Part shown: in pieces, positions 23,786 through 31,038 of the stretch | Layout of the letters: every line of letters starts with the position of its first letter | Position numbering within the stretch: position 1 is the first letter of the stretch | Assembly (NCBI GenBank): GCA_937935255.1 | Contig: CALGXT010000020.1 | Location: 1 to 37,081, forward strand | DNA length: 37,081 bases | DNA from: an uncultured bacterium | GTDB lineage: Bacteria > Verrucomicrobiota > Kiritimatiellia > PWTM01 | Reading direction: 5' to 3' | Notes under the pieces: model-generated | The model's database searches: none | What the model was told of the DNA's origin: nothing | What the model saw: only the letters and a program-made list of their open reading frames with translations | Position numbers and translations under genes: made by a program

Positions 23786-24058
23786 TCAGTGTTTGAATAC
23801 CATCTTCTGAACTTCCACGCCCTCGATCTTTGACAGCGCACGGACCAAGGCGGCGATCTCTTTCGCCGCGCCGACCGCTTCCAGCAGAATGATGCCCTCC
23901 GGCGAGCAGAAATCGTCGGACACTTCATGCAGCCCAATCCGCGTCTTGATCCGGCAGCCATGCTCCGTCAGCGCCTGCTGCACCGAGCCCGCGCGCCGCA
24001 CCCGATCGGTGACATGGATGCCGATAATCACATGATCGCGCTTGAGGGTCTTCTTCAT
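23786..24058 (-). CDS. TM1266-like ACT-domain protein (iron-only hydrogenase system putative regulator)
   Basis: This 90-residue protein starts at ATG 24058 behind a very strong ribosome binding site (GGAGGAAAG). Its pattern (VIIGIHVTDR, then a helix with VQQALTEHG, IKTRIGLHE, the GIILLE strand, IAALVRALSKIEGVEVQKMVF) matches small ACT-like proteins of the TM1266 family, linked in other anaerobes to FeFe-hydrogenase operons. No hydrogenase gene lies in the window. Its place before trxB suggests a role in redox sensing, by inference. It could also be a NikR-C-like ligand-binding domain without a DNA-binding partner. An upstream in-frame extension to 24145 lacks similarity and is rejected. Confidence 0.75.
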   Translation of the reverse strand: MKKTLKRDHVIIGIHVTDRVRRAGSVQQALTEHGCRIKTRIGLHEVSDDFCSPEGIILLEAVGAAKEIAALVRALSKIEGVEVQKMVFKH

Positions 24059-24263
24059 GATCGCTTTCCTCCGCGTTGGGAACCCGTCGGCGTATAGCAC
24101 ATCCCGTCGCCGCGGGGGAGAATGAAATGTGCGGTCGCGAACCATGAAACGCCGAAGGTCAAAGCGAAATCCTGTTCCCCGCGAGTCGGAAGGCGCTTCA
24201 CCGCCGATCGAAGACGGTCGAAAGGAATGACCGGTTCGTCCGTAGGATAAACACCGCGGGCCA

Positions 24264-24291
24264 TTGCCATTTGAAGCCGCCGATGTAAAAT
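24264..24291 (+). promoter_or_regulatory. Candidate promoter for the Minf_1886-type gene
   Basis: TTGCCA (24264-24269) and TAAAAT (24286-24291) are 16 bases apart. Transcription would start near 24298, at or just before the possible GTG start and only about 9 bases before the ATG at 24307. Confidence 0.4.
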
Positions 24292-24306
24292 GAGGGCGTG
24301 AAACGC

Positions 24307-24723
24307 ATGAGTTTCGAGGAAGCCGTCGAGCGGTTGACGGAGCGCGACCCGCGCTATCACGCGGAGGGATATCGTTTCCTCCGCGAGGCGCTCGATTTCA
24401 CGGTGAAGCTGTTCGAAAAGCCCGCGACGGGCGCGGCGCGCCATGTGACCGCCCGCGAGTTGCTCGAAGGGGTGCGGAAATTCGCCCTTCAGGAATACGG
24501 CCCCATGGCGCGGCGCGTCCTCGCCCACTGGGGCATCCGCCGCACCGAGGACATCGGCCAGATGGTGTTTCGATTGGTGGAAATGGGCGTGCTCGGCCGG
24601 ACGGAAAACGACCGGATCGAAGACTTCAACAACGGGTACGACTTCGAGACGGCCTTCGCCGCGCCTTACCGGGCGCCCGCCCGCGCCTCCCGGCGCCGCG
24701 CGTCCGCCGCCGCGAAGACGTGA
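24307..24723 (+). CDS. Minf_1886 family protein (Planctomycetes/Verrucomicrobia-restricted)
   Basis: This is a small cytoplasmic protein of unknown function. The sequence follows the family closely: FEEAVERLTERDPRYHAEGYRF at the start, RHVTARELLEGVRKFAL, QEYGPMARRVLAHWGI, RTEDIGQMVFRLVEMG, and DFNNGYDFETAF near the end, then an Arg/Ala-rich tail. Length is 138 residues from ATG 24307; a GTG at 24298 would add three residues. The family is a useful lineage marker for PVC bacteria. It is followed by the DUF1844 gene on the same strand. Function cannot be stated. Confidence 0.85.
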   Translation: MSFEEAVERLTERDPRYHAEGYRFLREALDFTVKLFEKPATGAARHVTARELLEGVRKFALQEYGPMARRVLAHWGIRRTEDIGQMVFRLVEMGVLGRTENDRIEDFNNGYDFETAFAAPYRAPARASRRRASAAAKT

Positions 24724-24752
24724 GCGAGCTCGAGAGCCAAAGGAGTCAGAAA

Positions 24753-25184
24753 ATGTCGGAATCTGAAAAGAATCCTGCGACCGAACCCCTGTTCGTGAAC
24801 CTCATTCAATCGCTGGCGGCCGGCGCGCTCCAACAGCTCGGCAAGCTGGTGAATCCGGCGACCGGCCGCGCCGAGGCGAACCTCGAGGCGGCGCGCATCT
24901 CGATTGACCTGATCGAGGCGCTGGAGCGCAAGACCCGGGGCAACGTGTCCGACGCCGAACGCCGGATGCTGGCCGAGACATTGACGATGCTGCGGCTGAA
25001 TTACGTGGAAACCGCCGAGGCGGCGAAAAAGACCCAGACCCCCGCCTCCGGCGCATCCGCGCCGGGCAGCGAATCGGCGGCGGAGGCGCCGAAAACCGAG
25101 ACCGCGCCGCCGGGCGAGGCGGCGCCTAAGGCCGAGGGCCCGCCGAGCGGCGAGCCGCCCCGATTCCATAAGTCTTACGGTTGA
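24753..25184 (+). CDS. DUF1844 domain protein
   Basis: This 143-residue protein is likely cytoplasmic and of unknown function. Residues about 12-90 form the DUF1844 domain (LFVNLIQSLAAGALQQLGKL, then NLEAARISIDLIEALERKT, and LAETLTMLRLNYVE). A Pro/Ala/Glu-rich spacer and the terminal RFHKSYG peptide follow, as often in this family. The ATG at 24753 is chosen for its strong ribosome binding site AAGGAG seven bases upstream; a GTG at 24720 overlapping the previous stop is the alternative. It is probably cotranscribed with the Minf_1886-type gene. A repeat island begins 56 bases after its stop. Confidence 0.88.
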   Translation: MSESEKNPATEPLFVNLIQSLAAGALQQLGKLVNPATGRAEANLEAARISIDLIEALERKTRGNVSDAERRMLAETLTMLRLNYVETAEAAKKTQTPASGASAPGSESAAEAPKTETAPPGEAAPKAEGPPSGEPPRFHKSYG

Positions 25185-25290
25185 CCTCGCCGCGCGCCCG
25201 GCGCACGGACGAGAGGAGCCTTAGGATGCCGGGAAAATATGGGGACAGAGAATAAGAAGTTGCGGGTCAGAGGTCGGCGCAAGAGCGCCC

Positions 25291-25312
25291 GTAGCACTCG
25301 AGCTTGCTCGAG
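25291..25312 (+). repeat. GTAG-headed hairpin, CTCGAGC family (REP-like)
   Basis: GTAG (25291-25294) precedes perfect 7-base arms CTCGAGC (25297-25303) and GCTCGAG (25306-25312) with a TT turn. It is the better-preserved relative of 5764-5786. Confidence 0.75.
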
Positions 25313-25365
25313 CCGCGGAGGTCGGAAAGGTTTCACCGCGGAGGCGCGGAGGGCGCGGAGAATCG

Positions 25366-25415
25366 GTAGGGCGCGGCGGCCCGCCGCGCCGGAGAATATG
25401 GGGACAAAGAATAAG
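25366..25415 (+). repeat. GTAG-headed GC hairpin with GGGGACAAAGAATAAG tail (REP-like)
   Basis: GTAG (25366-25369) precedes perfect 10-base arms GGCGCGGCGG (25370-25379) and CCGCCGCGCC (25381-25390). The tail GGAGAATATGGGGACA and AAGAATAAG follows. This is the cleanest copy of the composite repeat also seen at 5833-5882 and, reversed, at 6268-6319. Confidence 0.8.
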
Positions 25416-25493
25416 AAATTTGCCGAGTAGAATTTATAGGCAAGATTTTTGCCGTTCAGGTTCGCCTTCGCTATCCGGATGCCGGCCTTCGCT

Positions 25494-26624
25494 TCAGCCC
25501 TTCATCCCGAACATTTGCTCCTTGAGGTCGAGGTAATAGAAGTAGTCTTCCTGCTTCACGTTCGGCGGGCAGCGGTGGTCGCAGAAGGGGATGTAACCGC
25601 CGCGTTCCACCAGCGGGACGAGCGTCTCCATGTAGGCCTTGATCGCCTCCGGACCGCGGCCGAGCGCCATCTTGTCGAACCCGCCCATGATGCGCAGGTC
25701 CTTGCCGTATTCGTTCAAGAGCTCCGCCGGATGCGCGCAGCACTGCACTTCGAAGGGGAAAAGACAGTTGATGCCGCCTTCCATCATCAGCGGAAGGATC
25801 GGCCGCACGTCGCCGTCGCAGTCGGTGTACCACAAATCAATGCCCGCCGCCTTCAGTTTGCGATGAATGCGCTGGTAGCGCGGCACAACCACCGCGCGGA
25901 AAAAGTCGACCGACACGATCGGTCCGTTCTTGAAGCAGATGTCTTCCCAGCCGGAGGCGTAATCGAAGTCCATCACGGGCAGCACGCGGTCGAGAAAGTC
26001 TTCGATCAGCACGCAGCAGGTCTCTACCATGTCCTCGACCATGTCGGGATAGTCGTAGCAGGCGTAGGCGAGGCCCTCGAAGGTGAGCAGGTCGCGCACC
26101 TTGCCGATCATGGAGCCGCAATGGACGCCCAGCGGATAATCGCGCGTCGGCGGGTGCCGGCGTCTTAGTTTCTCCAAGTCCGGAACGCGCGCGGGATCGT
26201 CGCGGCGGAATCGCTCCTCCTTCACCCGCTTCCAGTCGTCCGGCGTTTCGATCGAGGATTTCAGATAATGCGGGATGGTGTCGTGGCGGTCTTTCGGAAC
26301 CTCGGCCAGCAAACCATCGGCATTGATCAGGATTCGCGTCGTCTCCGTCTCCCGGACCACGGTTTGTTCGAAGACCGGATGCATCCACGGCGCGCCTACT
26401 CCGTGAATTCGGTCGAAATTGAACAAGCGGCCGGCCTGCGCATTGTTCGTGACGCCGTTTTCCTTGAACACCGGCCACAACTCAAAATTCTCGTCCCAGT
26501 AACCGAATTCCATGTTGAAACAGCGATCCACCGACTGATAGTGCATCTGCCGGTTGAATCGCTCGCGGTCGGTCATCGTCCCCTTCCATTTGGGGCGGAT
26601 CGGTCGGATTTCAGGGTCGGGCAT
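25494..26624 (-). CDS. Uroporphyrinogen decarboxylase-like (URO-D superfamily) protein, not HemE
   Basis: This 376-residue protein has the URO-D barrel pattern (LGVHCGSMIGKVRDLLTFEGLAYACYDYPD; IVSVDFFRAVVVPRYQRIHRKL, each seen in pieces; then LWYTDCDGDVRPILPLMMEGGINCLFPFE and the C-terminal GGYIPFCDHRCPPN). The HemE N-terminal RPxWxMRQAGR motif is missing, so it is one of the expanded paralogues common in Kiritimatiellota, Lentisphaerota and Planctomycetes. Some members are corrinoid methyltransferases, but activity here is unknown. The ATG at 26624 has a strong ribosome binding site (GAGGAGA). The site directly follows the T-tract of the ppdK terminator, leaving no room for a private promoter downstream of the hairpin. 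Confidence 0.88.
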   Translation of the reverse strand: MPDPEIRPIRPKWKGTMTDRERFNRQMHYQSVDRCFNMEFGYWDENFELWPVFKENGVTNNAQAGRLFNFDRIHGVGAPWMHPVFEQTVVRETETTRILINADGLLAEVPKDRHDTIPHYLKSSIETPDDWKRVKEERFRRDDPARVPDLEKLRRRHPPTRDYPLGVHCGSMIGKVRDLLTFEGLAYACYDYPDMVEDMVETCCVLIEDFLDRVLPVMDFDYASGWEDICFKNGPIVSVDFFRAVVVPRYQRIHRKLKAAGIDLWYTDCDGDVRPILPLMMEGGINCLFPFEVQCCAHPAELLNEYGKDLRIMGGFDKMALGRGPEAIKAYMETLVPLVERGGYIPFCDHRCPPNVKQEDYFYYLDLKEQMFGMKG

Positions 26625-26637
26625 CTTTCGTCTCCTC

Positions 26638-26677
26638 AAAAAAGCCCCGGACGGCGAACCGTCCGGGGCTTTTCTTT
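26638..26677 (-). terminator. Strong intrinsic terminator after ppdK
   Basis: Perfect 11-base arms GCCCCGGACGG (26644-26654) and CCGTCCGGGGC (26659-26669) with a four-base loop are flanked by AAAAAA (26638-26643) and TTTTCTTT (26670-26677), extending the stem and providing a T-tract in both directions. It starts about 20 bases after the ppdK stop. On the minus strand the T-tract runs straight into GAGGAGA of the URO-D-like gene. Confidence 0.93.
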
Positions 26678-26697
26678 ACGAGCATTTCGGGATTCGC

Positions 26698-29481
26698 TTA
26701 TCGGCGTTTCGCGGCGGGCGCGGGTTTCGCCGCCGCTTTCTTCGCCTTCGCCGCGGGCTTCTTCGCCGCGCCCGACGCCAGCGCCGCCTGCGCCGCCGCG
26801 AGGCGGGCGATCGGCACGCGGAACGGCGAGCAGCTCACATAGGTCAGGCCCGACTTGAAGCAGAACTCGACCGAGGCCGGATCGCCGCCCTGCTCGCCGC
26901 AGATGCCGACTTTCAGCTCCGGCCGCATCGCGCGGCCCTTCTGCACCGCCATCTGGATCAGTTGGCCGATGCCGTCCTGGTCAATGGTCTGGAACGGATC
27001 GGCCTTGAGGATCTTCGCGTTGAGATAGTGCGGCAGAAAACCGCCGATATCGTCGCGGCTGAACCCGAAGCCCATCTGGGTGAGGTCGTTGGTGCCGAAG
27101 CTGAAGAACTCGGCCTCGGCGGCCATGCGGTCGGCCAGCAGGCACGCGCGCGGAATCTCGATCATGGTGCCGATCATGACGGGGATATCGCGCACGCCCT
27201 TTGCTTTGCACACCTCCGCCCTGACGCGGGCGATGATGGCCTTCTGGTGCTTGAGCTCGTTGGCGTCGCACGTGACGGGGATCATGATCTCCGGCCGCGC
27301 TTTCTTGCCCTCGGCGTTGAGTTCCGCCGCGGCCTCGAAGATCGCGCGCACCTGCATCTCGGTGATCTCGGGGTAGGTGATGCCGAGGCGCACGCCGCGG
27401 TGGCCCATCATCGGATTGTTCTCGTGCAGCGCATCGCCGCGCTTGCGCACTTCCTCGGGCGTGATGCCGAGCGCCGCGGCCAGCTCGGCCTGCTTCTCGG
27501 CGCTCTGCGGCACGAACTCGTGCAGCGGCGGATCGAGCAGACGGATCGTCACCGGCAGGCCGGCCATGGCCTCGAGCGTCGCCTTGATATCGCGCTTCAC
27601 GAACGGGAAGAGCTCGTTGACGGCTTTCAGCCGCTCCTCGGGCGTGGCGCTCAGAATCATCTTGCGCAGGATGAACAGCGGCTCATCCGATCCCGCGCCG
27701 TAGAACATGTGCTCGGTGCGGAACAGGCCGATGCCCTCCGCGCCGAACGCGCGCGCAATCTTCGCATCCTCCGGCGTATCGGCGTTTGTGCGCACGCCGA
27801 GCGTGCGGAACTTGTCCACCAGCTTCATGAACGCCTGGAACCGCGGGTTCTCCGTCGCGTCAATCATCTTGAGGTCGCCCTCATAGACGATGCCCTTGGT
27901 GCCGTTGAGCGTGACCCAGGCGCCTTCGGCGTACTCCGCGCCGCCGACGGTCATTTTCTTCCCGTGGACGTCCACATGGATTTCGCCGGCGCCGACGATG
28001 CAGCACTTGCCCCAGCCGCGGGCGACGAGCGCCGCGTGGCTGGTCATGCCGCCGCGCGCCGTCAGAATGCCCTGCGCCGCGCGCATGCCCTCGATATCCT
28101 CGGGGTTCGTCTCCTCGCGCACGAGGATGACCTTTTCGCCCTTCGCCGCCCACGCCACCGCGTCCTCCGCCGTGAACACGATTTTGCCGGAGGCGCCGCC
28201 GGGACCGGCGGGCAGACCCTTGGCCAGCACCTTCGCCGTCTTCTCAGCGTCGGAGTCCACGAACGGATGCAGGAGCTGATCCAGATGCGCGGGTTCGACG
28301 CGCGTGACCACGGTCTTCTCGTCAATCAACCCCTCCGCGAGCATGTCCATCGCCATGTTGAGCGCGGCCGTGCCGGTGCGCTTGCCGTTGCGGCACTGGA
28401 GCATGTAGAGGACGCCTTCCTGGATCGTGAACTCGATGTCCTGCATGTCGCGGTAATGCTTTTCGAGCTTCGTCCGGATCGCGTCGAGCTGCCGGTAAAG
28501 CTCCGGCATGGCCTCTTCCAACGACGACAGGTGCTTGTTCTGCTCGTTCTTGGTCGCGTTGTTGAGCGGATTCGGCGTGCGGATGCCGGCGACGACGTCC
28601 TCGCCCTGGGCGTTGACCAGCCATTCTCCGTAAAAGAGGTTCTCGCCCGTGGCGGGGTTGCGGCTGAACGCCACGCCGGTGGCGGAGTGATCGCCCATAT
28701 TGCCGAACACCATCGCCTGCACGTTGACGGCGGTGCCCCAGTCGTCCGGAATGCCCTCGATGCGGCGATAGGAGACCGCGCGCTTGCCGTTCCAGCTCTT
28801 GAAGACCGCGCCGACGCCGCCCCAGAGCTGTTTCCAGGGATCGTCGGGGAATTCCTGACCGAGCACATCCTTCACGCGCTGCTTGAACGCGTCCACCAGA
28901 GCCTTGAGATCGTCGGCGGTCAGATCGGTGTCGCTCTTGTAGCCCTTGGACTTCTTCAGCTCGTCCATGATGCCTTCGAGCTGCTTGCGGATGCCCTTGC
29001 CCTCCTCCGGCTCGATGCCCTCAGCCTTCTCCATCACGACGTCGGCGTACATCATGATGAGGCGGCGATAGGCGTCATAGACGAAACGCTCGTTTTTGGT
29101 CTTCGCGATCAGGCCGGGGATCGTCTTCGAGCAGAGGCCGACGTTGAGCACCGTCTCCATCATGCCGGGCATGGATTTCCGGGCGCCGGAGCGGCACGAG
29201 ACCAGCAGCGGATTCTTCGCGTCGCCGAACTTCATGCCCATATCCGCCTCGACGCGGGCGACGGCGGCCTTGACCTGCGGCGTCAGGTCTTTGGGAAACT
29301 TGCCGCCGAGATCGAAATAATCGGTGCAACACTCCGTGCTGATCGTGAATCCGGAGGGCACCGGCAGGCCCAGGCGGCACATTTCGGCGAGGTTGGCGCC
29401 CTTGCCGCCCAACAGATTCTTTTGCTCGGCCCGACCCTCGGTTCCCTTGCGACCGAAGAAATAGACGTACTTCTTGCTCAT
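26698..29481 (-). CDS. ppdK: Pyruvate, phosphate dikinase
   Basis: The enzyme interconverts pyruvate + ATP + Pi with PEP + AMP + PPi in central metabolism of many anaerobes. An N-terminal ATP-grasp domain (LGGKGANLAEM; SGARKSMPGMMETVLNVG in pieces) is followed by the phosphohistidine domain (GILTARGGMTSHAALVARGWG, catalytic His in TSHA) and the PEP/pyruvate barrel ending VGICGEQGGDPASVEF with the catalytic Cys. The ATG at 29481 has ribosome binding site AGGAGAG; the in-frame extension to 29565 is rejected. Length is 927 residues against about 880 in the family. The excess is mostly a C-terminal Lys/Ala/Pro tail from about residue 903 (KKPAAKAKKAAAKPAPAAKR). A strong terminator follows. Confidence 0.97.
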   Translation of the reverse strand: MSKKYVYFFGRKGTEGRAEQKNLLGGKGANLAEMCRLGLPVPSGFTISTECCTDYFDLGGKFPKDLTPQVKAAVARVEADMGMKFGDAKNPLLVSCRSGARKSMPGMMETVLNVGLCSKTIPGLIAKTKNERFVYDAYRRLIMMYADVVMEKAEGIEPEEGKGIRKQLEGIMDELKKSKGYKSDTDLTADDLKALVDAFKQRVKDVLGQEFPDDPWKQLWGGVGAVFKSWNGKRAVSYRRIEGIPDDWGTAVNVQAMVFGNMGDHSATGVAFSRNPATGENLFYGEWLVNAQGEDVVAGIRTPNPLNNATKNEQNKHLSSLEEAMPELYRQLDAIRTKLEKHYRDMQDIEFTIQEGVLYMLQCRNGKRTGTAALNMAMDMLAEGLIDEKTVVTRVEPAHLDQLLHPFVDSDAEKTAKVLAKGLPAGPGGASGKIVFTAEDAVAWAAKGEKVILVREETNPEDIEGMRAAQGILTARGGMTSHAALVARGWGKCCIVGAGEIHVDVHGKKMTVGGAEYAEGAWVTLNGTKGIVYEGDLKMIDATENPRFQAFMKLVDKFRTLGVRTNADTPEDAKIARAFGAEGIGLFRTEHMFYGAGSDEPLFILRKMILSATPEERLKAVNELFPFVKRDIKATLEAMAGLPVTIRLLDPPLHEFVPQSAEKQAELAAALGITPEEVRKRGDALHENNPMMGHRGVRLGITYPEITEMQVRAIFEAAAELNAEGKKARPEIMIPVTCDANELKHQKAIIARVRAEVCKAKGVRDIPVMIGTMIEIPRACLLADRMAAEAEFFSFGTNDLTQMGFGFSRDDIGGFLPHYLNAKILKADPFQTIDQDGIGQLIQMAVQKGRAMRPELKVGICGEQGGDPASVEFCFKSGLTYVSCSPFRVPIARLAAAQAALASGAAKKPAAKAKKAAAKPAPAAKRR

Positions 29482-29727
29482 GACGCGGTCTCTCCTGGCT
29501 GTTGATTCGATGGAGGCGCGGCGCGCGGCCCCGCCCCACGGTATTCTCCCCGGTTCTCCGGGCAAAAAAATGGTGCGCGATACTATCGAACTCGCGGCGG
29601 ACCGTCAAGCGCGCAAAACGGAATCGCCGCCGGGTTTTCGTTCCGCCGGGGGCGGCCCGAACAACCCGGCCTACACCGCTCGCGCCGGCCAGACCGCGTG
29701 GGCCGCCTCGCATCGCGCCGCCGCGCC

Positions 29728-30918
29728 TCAGGCCCATCGGAACTGCCGGCGGTATTCGCGCGGCGTCCGGCCGACGGCGCGCCGAAAGCTGTGGCTGAAA
29801 TAGACGCCGCTGCTGAAGCCGGCGGCCTCCGCGACGCGCTCCATCGGCCAGTCCGTCCGGCGCAGCCGCTCCTGCGCCAGTTCGATCCGCCGCCGCATCA
29901 GCTCCTGCAAAACCGTGCGACCGAGCGCCGCGCGGAACCGCCGCTCCAGCGCGCGGCGCGACACCGCCGCCGCGCGCGCCACCTCGTTCACCGAACGCAG
30001 CGCGGCCGCCTCCTCCCGAATCTTGCGCAGGGCCGCGGCCACGACGGGATCGGCGCAGTGCAGCACGTCGGTGGATTGCCGGGCGACGACGCCCTCGGGA
30101 GGCAACAGGATCCTGCGCTCCCGCGGCCGCTCGCCGCGCATGAGCCGGTCCAGCAGCCGGGCCGCTTCGTGGCCCACTTTGCGGTTCGGCAGCCGCACGC
30201 TCGAAAGCGGCGGCGCGCTGCCCTGGCAGCGGATATCGTCGTCGTTCACGCCCAGCACGGCGATTTCGTCGGGGACGGCGATGCCCAGGTGCCGGCAGCT
30301 CTTCGCCGCCTCGAACGCCCGGAGATCGTCGGAACAAAACACGGCCGCGGGACGCGGCAGTCCGGCCAGGAATTGACAGAGATTGGCCTGGAGCTGGGGC
30401 GTATGGGGCGGCGGGCGTCGAACCCGCGGATACGCTCGGCGGCGATCGTAGGACACGACCGCATGACCGGCGGCGGACAGCGCGGCGCGGAAACCGGCCT
30501 CGCGCGTGTCGGAGAAATCGTCGCCCGGCAGGCCGACGAACGCGAAACGCTCGAAGCCGAGATCGAGCAGGTAGCGCGCCGCCGCCTCGCCGATCGCGCC
30601 GTTGTCCGTTCCGACCTGCGCGAAACCCCCGAACGTGTTTCCGCCGTGCAGGTTCACCACGGGAACGCGGAACGCGCCCGCGGCCCGCGCGAGATCGGAG
30701 CGGCCGAAGGCGCCGATCACGCCGTCCATCCGCCAGCGCGCCGCGCGCCGGATCGCGTCCGCCGAATCCTCGACCATGAAAAAATCCCAGTCCTGATCCG
30801 GCCCCGGATAGTTGAAGATGCCGAGGATCGTCTCGCGCGCGGAGGAGAAGACCAGCGGCACGCTGAGCAGCACCCACCGGGGCCGGGCGCGGTCGGACGG
30901 CGTTTGGGGGTGTCGCAT
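29728..30918 (-). CDS. XylR-type transcriptional regulator (LacI-like sensor plus AraC HTH)
   Basis: Residues about 15-280 form a periplasmic-binding-protein-like sugar sensor (VPLVFSSARETILGIFNY; DGVIGAFGR; PVVNLHGG; GFERFAFVGLPGDDFSDTREAGFRAAL; VFCSDDLRAFEA; IAVLGVNDDD). The C-terminal 100 residues are an AraC double HTH (VNEVARAAAVSRRALERRFRAALGRT; ERVAEAAGFSSGVYFSHSFRRAVGRTPREYRRQ). This arrangement is that of E. coli XylR. Such regulators are strongly expanded in Lentisphaerota and Kiritimatiellota. The ATG at 30918 is chosen; the frame is open upstream but without similarity. It is divergent from the PEP-CTERM gene and ends 246 bases from ppdK, so either neighbour could be a target. The ligand is unknown. 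Confidence 0.93.
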   Translation of the reverse strand: MRHPQTPSDRARPRWVLLSVPLVFSSARETILGIFNYPGPDQDWDFFMVEDSADAIRRAARWRMDGVIGAFGRSDLARAAGAFRVPVVNLHGGNTFGGFAQVGTDNGAIGEAAARYLLDLGFERFAFVGLPGDDFSDTREAGFRAALSAAGHAVVSYDRRRAYPRVRRPPPHTPQLQANLCQFLAGLPRPAAVFCSDDLRAFEAAKSCRHLGIAVPDEIAVLGVNDDDIRCQGSAPPLSSVRLPNRKVGHEAARLLDRLMRGERPRERRILLPPEGVVARQSTDVLHCADPVVAAALRKIREEAAALRSVNEVARAAAVSRRALERRFRAALGRTVLQELMRRRIELAQERLRRTDWPMERVAEAAGFSSGVYFSHSFRRAVGRTPREYRRQFRWA

Positions 30919-30945
30919 AATCTTTATAAATTTACGTGAAACAGC
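30919..30945. promoter_or_regulatory. AT-rich divergent promoter/operator patch
   Basis: A short AT-rich patch in an otherwise GC-rich gap contains the palindrome TTTATAAA (30923-30930), followed by TTTACGTGAAA. It is the only plausible -10-like or operator sequence between the XylR-type regulator and the PEP-CTERM gene. No convincing -35 partner was found. Confidence 0.35.
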
Positions 30946-30987
30946 ATAGCGCGAAAACGGGGCTTCGTCGAGACTGCGGACGTGCGA

Positions 30988-31022
30988 GGGGTTGCGTCTC
31001 GCGGCCGACGCCGCGAAACCCC
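30988..31022 (+). promoter_or_regulatory. Leader hairpin before the PEP-CTERM gene
   Basis: Outer arms GGGGTT (30988-30993) and AACCCC (31017-31022) enclose a perfect 7-base stem TCGCGGC/GCCGCGA (30999-31005, 31010-31016) with loop CGAC and a five-base bulge on the left. It ends three bases before the GGAGG ribosome binding site (31026-31030), so it may affect stability or translation of the mRNA. Confidence 0.5.
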
Positions 31023-31038
31023 CGCGGAGGAATCGACG

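Larger units (their letters stand above)
25241..25415 (+). repeat. Second mosaic repeat island
   Basis: In the same order as part of the first island, this stretch shows GGGGACAGAGAATA (25241-25254), a GAGGTCGGCGC module, a GTAG hairpin of the CTCGAGC family, a TTTCACCGCGGAGG motif, a GTAG hairpin of the GC family, and a final GGGGACAAAGAATAAG. All modules are in forward orientation, as after the plus-strand alkyltransferase gene. The gap 25185-25493 has no credible gene. Confidence 0.9.

Noticed and set aside
20033-23833. 1266-residue plus-strand ORF opposite the PsbP-like, ABC exporter and trxB genes
   Set aside because: It runs across three well-supported minus-strand genes. Composition is Arg/Pro/His-rich and no motif is recognisable, so it is a shadow frame kept open by high GC.
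26554-29505. 983-residue plus-strand ORF opposite ppdK
   Set aside because: The opposite strand encodes a complete pyruvate phosphate dikinase. The shadow translation lacks any motif.
29075-30877. 600-residue minus-strand ORF overlapping ppdK and the regulator
   Set aside because: It is out of frame with both well-supported genes on the same strand and shows no family pattern.
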